Assembly (NCBI GenBank): GCA_022559845.1
Contig: CM040124.1
Coordinates: 67,975,491 to 68,039,490 of the forward strand
Direction: 5' to 3'
Origin: Amorphophallus konjac
Lineage: Eukaryota; Streptophyta; Magnoliopsida; Alismatales; Araceae
Length of the DNA: 64,000 bases
Shown here: positions 45,804-56,738 of the stretch, one piece after another
Position numbering within the stretch: the stretch's first letter is position 1
Layout of the letters: each line of letters opens with the position of its first letter
Made by a program: the position numbers and the translations under genes
The notes under the pieces: model-generated
What the model was told of the DNA's origin: nothing
Database searches by the model: none
What the model saw: only the letters and a program-made list of their open reading frames with translations

Positions 45804-48800
45804 TGTGGACGCGCGTTTTTATTAAAATCGTGGTTTATGCGTTCTTTTGGGTTTATTAAGTGGCTTATTGAGTGCGTGGGCGTGCCAGTCACAAAGTGAC
45901 GATTTGTTGTGTGCTCGATCTGACTAATCAGATGATTGTGTAGTTCGTATCGAGACCAAAACCCGCCGCACCATAAAGGTCACGGCATTATTTACATCTC
46001 CTCGAGAGGGGAACACCCTTGATTAATCACCAGGAATAAGGGCTCTACGGCCGAAAGAACTACTAATTAATGCAAGAAGAAAGGGGCAGTCAAACTATGC
46101 TGAAAGCCCGCACCGGGGTATAAACATTCAGATTATGTCGGTCACTGGCGGACCATTCCGTGTCCGGACGAGGGTCTGGGTAAGAAAACAAGAGGGTGAC
46201 GAGAACAAACCTGGGGAAATGTCTGACAGGAAACGGCAATTTTGATAAGAAGCTGGGATCAGATCCCAATATCAAGGGGACGACTTTGATAAGATGTTGG
46301 CCCAAAACAAGGTCGAGCAATAACCATAACGGGGGAAGTGACTCCCAAGGGTGAAGCACGGTCTACGAGGGCATCATTAATATTCCCAAACCCGGGGTCC
46401 GAGGGAGACGAAGGCTGCATCGTTATATTCATTATTATTATTATTATTTATTACCATCATTCATTTATTATTACTATCATTTCTTTGTTGACTATTTTTA
46501 TCACCCATGAACCATGAATTCATCTCCCTCTTATTATTTTTTTATTACCCCTTCCCTTTTTATCATAGTCATTTTCACTATTTTAATTAAAATCCCTTTT
46601 TTACCATTATCATTATATAAATTTCTCCTTTTTTATTATCATTATACCCCCTTTTTATGGTATTTTGAATGCAGAGTGTGCCGGGTGAAAGCATTGGAAG
46701 GTGTACCGTTGGGCTAGACCACGGGTGTGCCGGGCAAGGCTAGAGTGTACCGGCTGGGGGCGTGAGCAGGAGTGTGTATCGGGTAGGACTGAGTTGAGGG
46801 TGTACCGCTGGGGAAGATGGTAGTGCACCGGGCAAGGGACTGGAGAGTGTGCTGGGCTAGGATGCCATCAAGTGCACCGGGTGAAGGCTGGGTAAGGTCG
46901 GTGCAGATCTGGGCTTGGGTTGGTGCACGTTTTGGTTGGGCTGAGTAGAGGTCAATGCGGACTGCAACTGGGCTGAAATGAAGGTCGGTGCAGATGTGCA
47001 CAGGGCTAGGATAAGGTCAGTGCAGGTTAGGTCCGTGCAGGTTAAGGCTTAGGGTCTGTGCAGGTTCAGGCTGTGTCGGTGCACATGCAGGCCAGGTCCA
47101 AGCAGGTCTAAGACAAGGTCTGAGCAAGGTCAGTGCACTTTGGGTTCAAGGTCTATGCACGTTGAAGATGAGGTCAGTGCACACTTAGTTCAAGCCCGAA
47201 GGCAGGTCGATGACCTAAGCCCAAAGCTAGAGGTAGGTCGATGCATATGTAGGGCCAAGGTCTGTGCAACCCTATCCAGGTCTGAGCATGTTGGGGTATG
47301 GTCTGTGGAAATTGGGAATACGTGAAGGGCAAGGTCTGTGCCCATTTGGCCTTGGAGAACAAGGGTCAATGCATGTTATGCACAAATCCGTATGAAGGTC
47401 GATGCATGTGGTCGCTGGGCTGCAAAGAAAGTCGATGCACATGGTGGGGCAACACATGACCAAAGTCTGTGCATGTTTAGCCAGTACAAATGCTGGTCGA
47501 TGCACACGAGTTCAGGGCTAGACGAGGGTCAATGCACATGGGAGATGCGTATGAAAGGTAGCGTTATTGGATAGTGTGTCGCTGGAGGAGGGTGAAATTG
47601 TACTGGATGGTGAGTCAAGGCTGGGTCGGACGAAGGCGCAGAGAGTGTGCCAGAGAGAGAGAGAGAAGCACTAGTGTGCCGGGAGAGGCTGGGCGAGGTT
47701 GTGCTGGCAGGGAGACATGGGAGTGTGCCGGACAGGACGAAGATAGAGTGTGCCGGATGAGGATGGGTTGAGGGTGTGCCGATCAAGGCCGGCCAGGAGT
47801 GTGTCGTTCAAGACAGGCTAGGGGTATGCTGGGCTGGAGTGGGTTAAGGTTGCACCGAACAAAGTTGATGTAAATATGGTAGGGTCTGAGAGGGGGTGGC
47901 TTGCTCATGAAATTCAGATGAAGGGTGTTAAATAACAAGTTTTCAATCTGCTGTTATGTGATTAAGTCCACTGTCATGTTCAGCAGTTCAGTTCTTTGAG
48001 TCTTGCATGGTTCCCTCATCTTGGTTAAAGTGTTTTATTGTTACTTATTTCATTTGTTTGCTACTTCCTTTTATCTTTTGATATGTTGTTATTTTTTATA
48101 AAAATTCGACAGCATCCCCCCTTGACTCGGATGCTATGGGACTGAAAGGGGAACACGCCCACAAGGAGTGGTGTGACCCAAAAAATCGAGGTGCGTGCCA
48201 AGACAGCAACACCTTTCAGAAAACTCTGGAAAAACTCAGAGAAAACAACGAATGAGAGACACTAGGCTGACATAGACTGGGGATGCACCAGGTGAAGGTG
48301 TCTAAGGTGTGTCGGGTAAGGGCATGCCAAGGGTGTGTCGGCCAAAGTGGGCTGGGGGGGTATGCTGGTCGAAACCCTAGCCAGAGGGGTGTGCCAGACA
48401 AAACACAGGCCAAAAAGGTGTGCCGGACATAGCACAACTGAAGTGTGTCAGCCGAAGGCCAAAAAGAAGGGGTGTGTGCCAGCCAGGGTATGGGCCAAGG
48501 GGTGTACCAGGCGAGAGGGCCAAGAGTGCACCGGGCAAGGACAACGAGGGTGTACCGGTGCGAGGCCTGGGTAAGTATATGTACACCATTGGCTTTAGAG
48601 GGAGACTAGGGAACACTCTGACCAATGGGTAAGTTCCAAGTGCTGAATAGGGGGGGCAGTGGATTCTAACAAACCCGTATGAAAGGGTGAGGGGTGATCA
48701 AGCTACGGAAAAACATTGAAGAGGAAGCAGGCCATCCCTACATCGTCGGGCCAGAGACACCACTCAACGGGCTAGATAGGCCAGTGCCATGGAGAGCAGG

Positions 48801-49138
48801 TAGAGCAGAGAGTTAGAAGACCGGGGGAGAACATAAACCATAGGCCAATGGCGAAGGAGAAATCAACAAGAACAACAAGAAGCAAACCAAAAGGATATTT
48901 TATTCATAGGGAACACGATGACAAAAGATCATGGCCAAAGGCCCAAATACAACGCAATGCATCCAAACGAAAGGGGGCGGGGAAACAATAAAGGGAAAAT
49001 AAAAGAAACAACTGGAGAGGGGGCTGGAACGAGGAAGGGTGACAGTTCCCTTCTCTATTCCTTCCCCTCCCACTACATTCAGTGGGATCTCTCTCTCTCT
49101 CTTCTCACTATCCTCTACCTTCTTCTTCCCTTCATGCT

Positions 49139-49143
49139 GGTGT
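49139..49143. repeat. Target-site duplication of the Tekay element (left)
   Basis: GGTGT, repeated at 59733-59737; the empty site with one GGTGT is in the left LARD-T LTR at 34056. Confidence 0.96.
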
Positions 49144-49264
49144 TGTAGCAACCCTGGTAAAAATAAAAGGAAATAAAAACCCCAATTGATCAAAATAAGA
49201 TTAAAAGATTTAATGAATAAATAATAAGAGCCTAAAGAAGTAAATAATAAACCAAAATGAAAAT

Positions 49265-50680
49265 AACGCCTAGACTCAAGGCGCTACTTCAAAAAGAAAC
49301 GCCCTTATACAAGGCGCGAATTCCAGAAAGGACGACCACAGAAGATGTCATCAATTCTTAAACGGCCAAAAAAATAAAAAGGGCAAGTAAACGTGACACC
49401 CTCCACATGGACGCGTTTTACATAAGAAATGACTTTAACAAAGGCGTCAATCTAAACTAACGCCCGATGTGAAGGCGTTAATTCTGTTCGAGTTTCGTTC
49501 GAACCAGGAGACTATCCAGAGCAAGTTTCTGGATAACTACGTAGAAGTTTGGATAGGGTAAGAACTCTATTAGGGAAATATTACTTCCAATACGATACTA
49601 ACTCCATTAGGATCGTAAAAACCCTATAAATAGCCCTTCCTGTCGAACCCTAATAGGCTATTTGGTTGAAGGAAGTTCTGCTGCCGTGCGTGAAGAACAG
49701 GTAATGTTCTTCTTCCCTGCCTTCTGTCATAATCATAAAGAATATTGATATTCTTCATCATTGTCTTTGCTGCAAGAAGTCTGCCGTAAGTAGTAACTCT
49801 TCTGCCTTGTTGAAGGATGTGAGGTTCTTCATCGACGTCCTCTTCTTCCGTTCACTGTGAAAGAGGGAGGGAGCTGTTAATATCTACGTTTGAAGCCTAA
49901 GAACAACACCCTGTTCATCTATTATCACTCTAAGGGCTGCTGTTGCTTGGCTGTTGTTGGTGTTGCTATTGTTTAAAGTTCATGAGTAGCTGTTCTCAGG
50001 ACACTCTGTTTAGAACAGAGTACCGTTCTTCAGTACCATCAACCCAGATCATCAATCAGGTAGGTTTTCTCAAGAATTGTAGCCCAAATCAACATAGTAA
50101 TTATGATAAAGTCATATGTCGATTCATGCATATAGATTCTCTGCGTTTCATAGTTTTCTGGAAATTAGTGTAAGTAGCGACCCTCCATAGGGCGCTAATT
50201 TTAAAAGAAGCGACCCAAACTAGGGCGCTAATTCTTGTTTTGACGCCCTGCCCAGGAGTCGTCAACTTCACTTAATTATTAAATACCCATGTTTAAAATT
50301 CTATATCAAGTAAACCATGTATCTAATCTAATGCATGATCACAGTTGTTGAATCCTGCTATTTTTCTCTTCCTGACCATGTGATCCTCTTCCTGAAAATT
50401 TTATTATCTGGAAATTATACTGTTCATGAATCCTATTTCGGATGTTAAGGGAATTAACGACCTGGGATAGGTCGTCTCTTACATAACTGACGCCCTGCAC
50501 CAGGGCGTGACTTTAAAATTAACGCCCCTCTGTGAGGCGCGTTTGCATGAAAATTCCAGAAATTGGCAATTTTGTAAAATATAATAAATCTAATGGACGC
50601 CTACTACTGTAGTCGTTAAATCATAAATAAACGCCCCTATAGAAGGCGTTAATTTGATAAGTGATGACTTAGATTAAGTC
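49265..50680 (+). promoter_or_regulatory. Array of covarying dyads in the Tekay LTR
   Basis: At least a dozen short inverted repeats, many with ACGCC/GGCGT-like arms but different extensions: TAACGCC/GGCGTTA (49458-49480), ACGACCT/AGGTCGT (50457-50475), ACGCCCTG/CAGGGCGT with a 3-base loop (50490-50508), AACGCC/GGCGTT (50630-50650), GACTT/AAGTC (50666-50680). Those beyond about 49655 are downstream of the TATA box and would be in RNA. Confidence 0.75.
49625..49633 (+). promoter_or_regulatory. TATA box of the Tekay 5' LTR
   Basis: TATAAATAG, repeated in the 3' LTR at about 57220; a good plant TATA match. Confidence 0.8.
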
Positions 50681-52133
50681 GTTATTTTCCTGTGTTACTG
50701 TTTTGAATTGTTTTCTGTTAACCGAGGGTTTGGATATATATATAATTATATTATCTGGCACTATATTTCCATTCCGTGAATATAGTCCCATGTTTCACGA
50801 TGGTTTATCGCACTATCCCTCAATTCTCAGTGACATACAAGCTCTCCATTGGACATTCCGTCCCTTTGGACTAGCAAGTTAGTCATAGAGACCTCCGTAA
50901 GACTCCTCGAGCCTTGGATTCCCTCAAGGCCGATTGAGCGGGTTGTACCATAAAAACCTATCACACTATTTTGCCATGTCACTCTATAGAAACATGGTAT
51001 ACCGGCCCTCATGTTATGCTATGTGTATGATATGAGAATTATCTTAATGACGGGGAAAGCATTCCATTATTATGATGTTCTTGTGAACCCCAATTCTATA
51101 TCAGACATTATTATGATGTTCTTGTGGTCCTTAATTCTATATTAAAAGAGTGACCATCTACTTGTGGATACTTACTTGTCTTGGTACCCAAGTTAGGGAA
51201 CCAATTCCACCTAGTTTTATCGATACTCGTGATTGCACCGTTATTATCATGTTTAAATCCTTGAATTGCTATCTACCTCTAAGCTCATACAAGTTCTTTA
51301 TCCTTGAAACTTCATATTGGCTATATACAAAGTGGATGTCAAAATACATGATCAATGCCTGCGCATATAGGGCCCGATCTGGTCCTGGGAGGAGCACCCA
51401 AAAGTACTAGTGCCCATGGGAGTTGTAATGATAACGGTATTGGCATTGTACCGAAGTGCATGACTAGCTTGATTGGACATTCCACAATTCTTGTACTTGA
51501 CTCGTACATGACATGACATGACTTGCGTGACCCGAAAAAGGGTAATTTATATACTTGCTTGCTTGAAACGTGATAGCCAAGTTCTCGACATGACATGATG
51601 AAATTACTTGCTTGAACATCCTGACATCTATTACTTGAAAGTTCATGAATAGTTCACCTTGTTATCTTGTTGATATACTCTCTATCTTGTCGTTTTATGC
51701 GAGCATGCATAGCTATAGTGCATTCATGGAAAAATGTAATTACTTAAACCCCTTGCTAGTTCTTGAGATATAATTTCCTACTGAGCGTTCGCTCACTCAG
51801 TGTTTCCCTACTTTTCAGGTAAGTCCGATGACGAAACCCAGACAGAAGGGGAAGGTCAAGAGTGAAAGAGATTAGAGCTTCTCAAGCGTCAACTATTCTT
51901 TTCTTTCAAAGTACTTAAGTCAACCATTGTACTTTTTCTTTTATTGGGTCATAGCACTTTCGTTAAGTGAATTGTAATAGAAGTACTTTGAGGTTGTGAT
52001 TGAATAAAGGATTGGGTTATCTTTACTTTTGCGCATCTCTGATTTGGTGTCGAATACACTACTACTCTGATTGACATGATCGATATAAACTCGTCACGCG
52101 TCTCCGGGTACCTTCTGTGCTCGTGGCGTGACA

Positions 52134-52304
52134 GTTTTTGTGGTATTAGAGCCTAGGGTATTCAATTCCTAGGAAACCCAAGTCCAAGGATAAGTCTGAA
52201 CCTCCAACCAGTGAGATTTGGGTAGAACCAAGGGTTAAAGTCAAATAGAATTAAAGCCTTTAAACGCAATCACCTACTAATATAGCTATCGAAATTGTAG
52301 GACA
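52134..52304 (+). other. Primer binding site and leader of the Tekay element
   Basis: TGGTATTAGAGCC at 52141-52153 lies eight bases after the LTR end and matches the initiator-Met primer site with one change (TGGTATCAGAGC). The rest is leader to the gag start. Confidence 0.85.
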
Positions 52305-55148
52305 ATGGCTGCCGAACGTGCTCAATGGCGCAACATGCAACGCACTCTCCAAGGTATGACCCAGGCACTTCAACAAGTGGCACAGGGAGGTGCACATCGT
52401 GGAGCAAGAAATCTCCACCAAAGCTTCAAGAACATGAACCCTCCTAAGTTCATGGGATCCACTGATCCAGATGATGCCGAACACTGGATCCGAGAGACGG
52501 AATGTGTTTTTAGAGTCATGCAATGCTCGGACCAAGAGAAGGTCCTGTTAGCCACATTTCAATTAGAAAGAGATGCCCGATGCTGGTGGGAGTCGGTAGA
52601 AGCCACATTAGATCAAGGACAAGTTACGTGGGAGGAGTTTGTTGAACATTTCAACAATAAATATTTCTCAGATCGAGTTCAAGAGAAGAAAGCCGCTGAA
52701 TTCGCCGCACTTAAGCAACGATCTTTTTCGGTGGCTGAATATGAAGCGCAGTTCTCTAGGCTGTCTCGGTACGCTAAACACTTAGTTAGTTCTGAGAAGA
52801 TGAAAGCTCGAAGATTCCTTAATGGGCTCAGGCCCCAATATATCACACAACTGGCACCGATGGACATACAAGTCTATTCGGAGATGGCTAGACGAGCCCA
52901 ATTACTAGAAGATGCCACGGAACTATCTGATAGGATCCGTGGGAAAGACAAGAAGGAGAATGTTACTAGCTCCGGCACCTTCAAACCTAATTTCAAGAAG
53001 AGGCCAAGTAATGGAGGCATTCCCTCCCAGGAGCAAAAGTTCAAGAAGACCAAGCCTTTTTCCATCACCACTACACCTTCAAATATAGTATGCAAGCATT
53101 GTGACAAGGCTGGTCATAAAGCCGAAGAATGCTGGAGGAAACTTGGAGCGTGTCTCCGTTGTGGGAGCCGTGATCATCGAATTCCCGACTGTCCCCTACT
53201 CAACGATCAAGCCGGTGACGGAAAGCGCCCGGTAACAAAGAATGCTCGTCTTCACGCAATTAAGGAGACCGAAGAAGATGAAGGCGGACTAGTAGAAGGT
53301 ACACTGAAAGTTTGTTCCAAGTCTGCACATGTCTTATTTGATACGGGTGCATCACATTCTTTTATTTCTAAGAAGTTTGCTGACCCACTGCCTATGGAAC
53401 CAGAATGGATGAAAATATTTTTATCTACTCCTCTCGGAAACGAAACCGATATTACGCACCATTATCAAAACTGTGAAGTCTTAGTAAAAGGAAGAAATCT
53501 TCCTATCAACCTCATATGTTTAGACCTAAGGGAATATGATGTCATATTGGGAGCAGATTGGTTATCTAGGTATCAGGCAACTGTGGATTGCCGTAACAGC
53601 AAAGTTACTTTCAAGGACTTTCCAGAACTAGTCTATTCTAGCCCTAAGAGTCGGAGCAAGTCACCTCTTATTTCGGCTCTCCGAGCTAGCAAGCTAATAA
53701 GGAAAGGATGTGTATCTTTCCTTGCATTTGTCACCATTAAGGAGACTAAGGAGACTAAGCTAGAAGACATCCCAGTTGTGCAAGAATTTCCGGACGTGTT
53801 TCCGGAGGACTTGCTTGGATTACCCCCACAAAGAGAAGTGGCCTTCACCATCGATTTGGTCCCTGGTGCTGGACCAGTTTCTAAGGCACCATATAGGATG
53901 TCCCCTGCCAAAGTCAAGGAGCTGAAGGAGCAATTGATGGAACTTCTGAAGAAGGGATTTATTAGACCAAGCACTTCCCCGTGGGGAGCACCTGTGCTAT
54001 TTGTAAAGAAGAAAGATGGATCCATGAGGTTATGCATCGACTATCAACAGTTGAATCATCTCACTATCAAGAACAAGTATCCACTGCCGAGAATCGATGA
54101 GTTATTTGATCAAATATCTGGATCCAAGTATTTTTCAAAGATTGATCTCAGGTCAGGTTATCACCAACTAAGGATCAAGGATGATGACATTCATAAGACC
54201 GCATTCAGAAGCAGGTATGGCCATTATGAGTTTGTTGTTATGCCTTTTGGACTAACAAATGCCCCTGCTGCTTTTATGCAGTTGATGAATAGTATATTCA
54301 GACCTTATCTAGATCAATTCGTGGTGGTTTTCATTGATGATATATTGATTTACTCCAAGACCAAGGGAGAGCATGAGGAACATTTAAGGATTGCATTACA
54401 GATATTGAGGACAAATCAGCTATATGCAAAGCTTAGCAAATGTGAATTTTGGTTAAGAGAAGTAGCTTTCTTGGGGCATGTTATATCAAAAGATGGTTTA
54501 TCCGTAGATCCATCAAAGGTTGAAGCTGTAAGGAATTGGGAAAGACCGACAAATGCTAGCGAGGTCCGTAGTTTCTTGGGTCTTGCGGGCTACTATCGGC
54601 GATTCATCAAGGATTTCTCCAAGATAGCCGTACCACTCACTAGGCTAACTCGCAAGGAGATACGCTATGAATGGAGCGAGGATTGTGAACGAAGCTTCCA
54701 AGCTCTCAAGGATCACTTGACTACTGCCCCAGTCTTAGCTCTACCAATTGAAGGAGAAAAGTTCGAGGTATACACTGATGCATCTGGCATTGGCCTCGGA
54801 TGTGTTTTAATGCAACAAGGGAAGGTTATAGCCTACTCTTCTCGCCAATTGAAGAAGCCCGGGGAGAACTACCCAGTTCATGATTTAGAATTGGTTGCGG
54901 TAGTATTTGCACTAAAGATATGGAGACATTATCTGTATGGAGTGCAGTTTCTTGTATACTCTGACCATAAAAGTCTTAAGTATCTCTTCTCTCAGAAGGA
55001 ATTGAATATGAGGCAAAGACGTTGGCTAGAATATCTTAAAGACTTCGACTTTACTATACAATATCATCCTGGAAAGGGTAATCCTATAGCTGATGCCCTT
55101 AGTCGAAAGCCGAGAGCATTATTAGCCAATTGTATGATTCAAGAGTGA
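52305..55148 (+). CDS. Tekay gag-protease-RT-RNase H polyprotein (first part)
   Basis: 947 residues up to an in-frame TGA. Gag domain from about residue 49 ([14 protein letters not shown]) to about 210; two CCHC knuckles at 263-276 and 283-296; aspartic protease active site DTGA at 346; reverse transcriptase with [12 protein letters not shown] at 609 and the catalytic FIDDILIYS at 676; RNase H starting YTDAS at 823. Gag and pol share one frame, as usual for chromoviruses. The start is the first Met with a good gag N-terminus, 171 bp after the LTR. All motifs look intact, so activity was lost recently if at all. The products package and copy the element's RNA. Confidence 0.95.
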   Translation: MAAERAQWRNMQRTLQGMTQALQQVAQGGAHRGARNLHQSFKNMNPPKFMGSTDPDDAEHWIRETECVFRVMQCSDQEKVLLATFQLERDARCWWESVEATLDQGQVTWEEFVEHFNNKYFSDRVQEKKAAEFAALKQRSFSVAEYEAQFSRLSRYAKHLVSSEKMKARRFLNGLRPQYITQLAPMDIQVYSEMARRAQLLEDATELSDRIRGKDKKENVTSSGTFKPNFKKRPSNGGIPSQEQKFKKTKPFSITTTPSNIVCKHCDKAGHKAEECWRKLGACLRCGSRDHRIPDCPLLNDQAGDGKRPVTKNARLHAIKETEEDEGGLVEGTLKVCSKSAHVLFDTGASHSFISKKFADPLPMEPEWMKIFLSTPLGNETDITHHYQNCEVLVKGRNLPINLICLDLREYDVILGADWLSRYQATVDCRNSKVTFKDFPELVYSSPKSRSKSPLISALRASKLIRKGCVSFLAFVTIKETKETKLEDIPVVQEFPDVFPEDLLGLPPQREVAFTIDLVPGAGPVSKAPYRMSPAKVKELKEQLMELLKKGFIRPSTSPWGAPVLFVKKKDGSMRLCIDYQQLNHLTIKNKYPLPRIDELFDQISGSKYFSKIDLRSGYHQLRIKDDDIHKTAFRSRYGHYEFVVMPFGLTNAPAAFMQLMNSIFRPYLDQFVVVFIDDILIYSKTKGEHEEHLRIALQILRTNQLYAKLSKCEFWLREVAFLGHVISKDGLSVDPSKVEAVRNWERPTNASEVRSFLGLAGYYRRFIKDFSKIAVPLTRLTRKEIRYEWSEDCERSFQALKDHLTTAPVLALPIEGEKFEVYTDASGIGLGCVLMQQGKVIAYSSRQLKKPGENYPVHDLELVAVVFALKIWRHYLYGVQFLVYSDHKSLKYLFSQKELNMRQRRWLEYLKDFDFTIQYHPGKGNPIADALSRKPRALLANCMIQE

Positions 55149-56657
55149 AAGTTGCTAGAACAATTCACTAGACTTAATATAAGCATGGACAAGGACAGTA
55201 GGTGTGTCACCTTATCCCATATGAGCATACAGCCAGACTTGCTATCCAAAATACAAGGACTTCAAGGTAGTGACCCGGTATTAGTGGAAATCAAGGGCAA
55301 ACTAGAAGGACAATCTGTGTTCCAACTAGCTTCAGATGGAAGGTTGTTATTCCAAAATAGAACTTGTATACCGGATTGTCCAGAATTAAAGAAGAAGATC
55401 TTAGATGAAGCTCACAGATCAAGGTACACAATTCATCCAGGATCTACCAAAATGTACCAAGATGTGAAAAGGAATTTCTGGTGGCCCAACATGAAGAGAG
55501 AAGTCGCGGACTTTGTGTCTCGCTGTCTCACCTGCCAACAAGTTAAGGCTGAACACCAGAAGCCTGCCGGAAAACTACATCCTCTGGATATTCCCAAATG
55601 GAAGTGGGAGGATATTGGTATGGATTTCATCATGGGTCTAACTAAATCAAAAGGAGGATATGATGGAATATGGGTTATCATTGATCGATTGACCAAATCA
55701 GCGCACTTCTTGCCAATCAAGAGTCGATGGTCAGTTGATGTTCTGGTTGTATTATACATAAAAGTGGTAGTCAGATTACATGGCATTCCTGTTTCAATCG
55801 TGTCTGACAGAGATCCCCGTTTCACTTCTCACTTTTGGAAAGGACTACAACATTCCGTAGGAACGAGACTTAACTTTAGTACAGCTTTTCATCCTCAAAC
55901 GGATGGTCAGACCGAGAGAACTAATCAGGTGGTTGAAGATATGCTCAGGGCTTGCATCATTGATTTTGGTGGAAGCTGGCATGATCACTTGCCATTGGTT
56001 GAATTTGCATACAATAACAGTTACCAGGCAAGTATACAAATGGCACCTTTCGAAGCCTTATACGGAAGGAGTTGCCGATCACCCTTATGCTGGGACGAAG
56101 TTGGAGAGAAACAACTATTAGGTCCAGATATGGTGAGAGATACCACCGAGAAGATACAGTTGATTAGAGAAAGACTGCAAGTAGCTCAGTCTAGACAAAA
56201 GGTTTATGCTGATACAAGAAGAAGAGATCTCGAATTCCAAGTCGGAGATCACGTCTTTCTCAAGATATCACCTGGACGTGGAATAAGGAGATTTGGTGTT
56301 AAGGGCAAGCTTACGCCAAGATTTATCGGACCTTTTGAGATACTAGAAAGGGTTGGCGAGGTTGCTTATCGCGTCGCTTTACCTCCTCAATTATCCGAAG
56401 TTCATAATGTATTCCATATATCCATGTTGAAGAAGTATGTACACGATCCATCACATATTATTGATCATGGAGACTTAGTTATCCAGAAGGATCTCACTTA
56501 TGAACAAAAGCCCATGAAGATCCTTGACCGCGAGGTACGAACATTAAGGAATAAAGTTATCCCCATGCTAAAGGTGCAATGGAGTAAATGTTCAGAACAC
56601 GAAGCCACCTGGGAGACTGAGGAATCCATGAGGAAACGATTTCCAGAATTATTTTAA
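55149..56657 (+). CDS. Tekay integrase with chromodomain (continuation after the in-frame TGA)
   Basis: Same frame as the upstream ORF, separated only by TGA at 55146-55148 (followed by AAG). Integrase: zinc-binding H..H..C..C (HRSRYTIHPG, CLTCQQVK), catalytic core with D in IGMDF, D in IVSDRD and E in DGQTERTNQ, then a GPF/Y-type module (FIGPFEIL, VAYRVALP), VHNVFHISMLKKYV, and a C-terminal chromodomain over the last ~48 residues (ILDREVRTLRNK ... WSKCSEHEATWE). The chromodomain is thought to steer insertion to heterochromatin. With the TGA, integrase would need readthrough or help in trans; the context is not the typical UGA-C readthrough context, so a simple nonsense mutation is likeliest. 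Confidence 0.93.
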   Translation, partial: KLLEQFTRLNISMDKDSRCVTLSHMSIQPDLLSKIQGLQGSDPVLVEIKGKLEGQSVFQLASDGRLLFQNRTCIPDCPELKKKILDEAHRSRYTIHPGSTKMYQDVKRNFWWPNMKREVADFVSRCLTCQQVKAEHQKPAGKLHPLDIPKWKWEDIGMDFIMGLTKSKGGYDGIWVIIDRLTKSAHFLPIKSRWSVDVLVVLYIKVVVRLHGIPVSIVSDRDPRFTSHFWKGLQHSVGTRLNFSTAFHPQTDGQTERTNQVVEDMLRACIIDFGGSWHDHLPLVEFAYNNSYQASIQMAPFEALYGRSCRSPLCWDEVGEKQLLGPDMVRDTTEKIQLIRERLQVAQSRQKVYADTRRRDLEFQVGDHVFLKISPGRGIRRFGVKGKLTPRFIGPFEILERVGEVAYRVALPPQLSEVHNVFHISMLKKYVHDPSHIIDHGDLVIQKDLTYEQKPMKILDREVRTLRNKVIPMLKVQWSKCSEHEATWETEESMRKRFPELF

Positions 56658-56725
56658 GAGGTATGTACTCTACACTCTCCACACATATATATATTTGCGA
56701 TTGAATTTGGGGACCAAATTCTTTT

Positions 56726-56738
56726 AAGTGGGGGAGGG
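56726..56738 (+). other. Polypurine tract of the Tekay element
   Basis: AAGTGGGGGAGGG directly before the 3' LTR (one T). Confidence 0.88.

Larger units (their letters stand above)
49144..52133 (+). repeat. 5' LTR of the Tekay element
   Basis: TGTAGCAACCC...GGCGTGACA. Contains ACGCC/GGCGT dyads (49265-50680), TATAAATAG at 49625, CCTCCGTAAG...TGGATTCCC at 50892-50922 and CTACTGAGCG...TTTTCAGGTAAG at 51779-51824. The last two motifs are shared with the degenerate LTRs at 7124-10237 and 22215-23217. Confidence 0.96.

Noticed and set aside
54000..55148. Host reverse transcriptase or domesticated gene
   Set aside because: The frame lies between LTRs with primer site, polypurine tract and target duplication, so it is an ordinary chromovirus.
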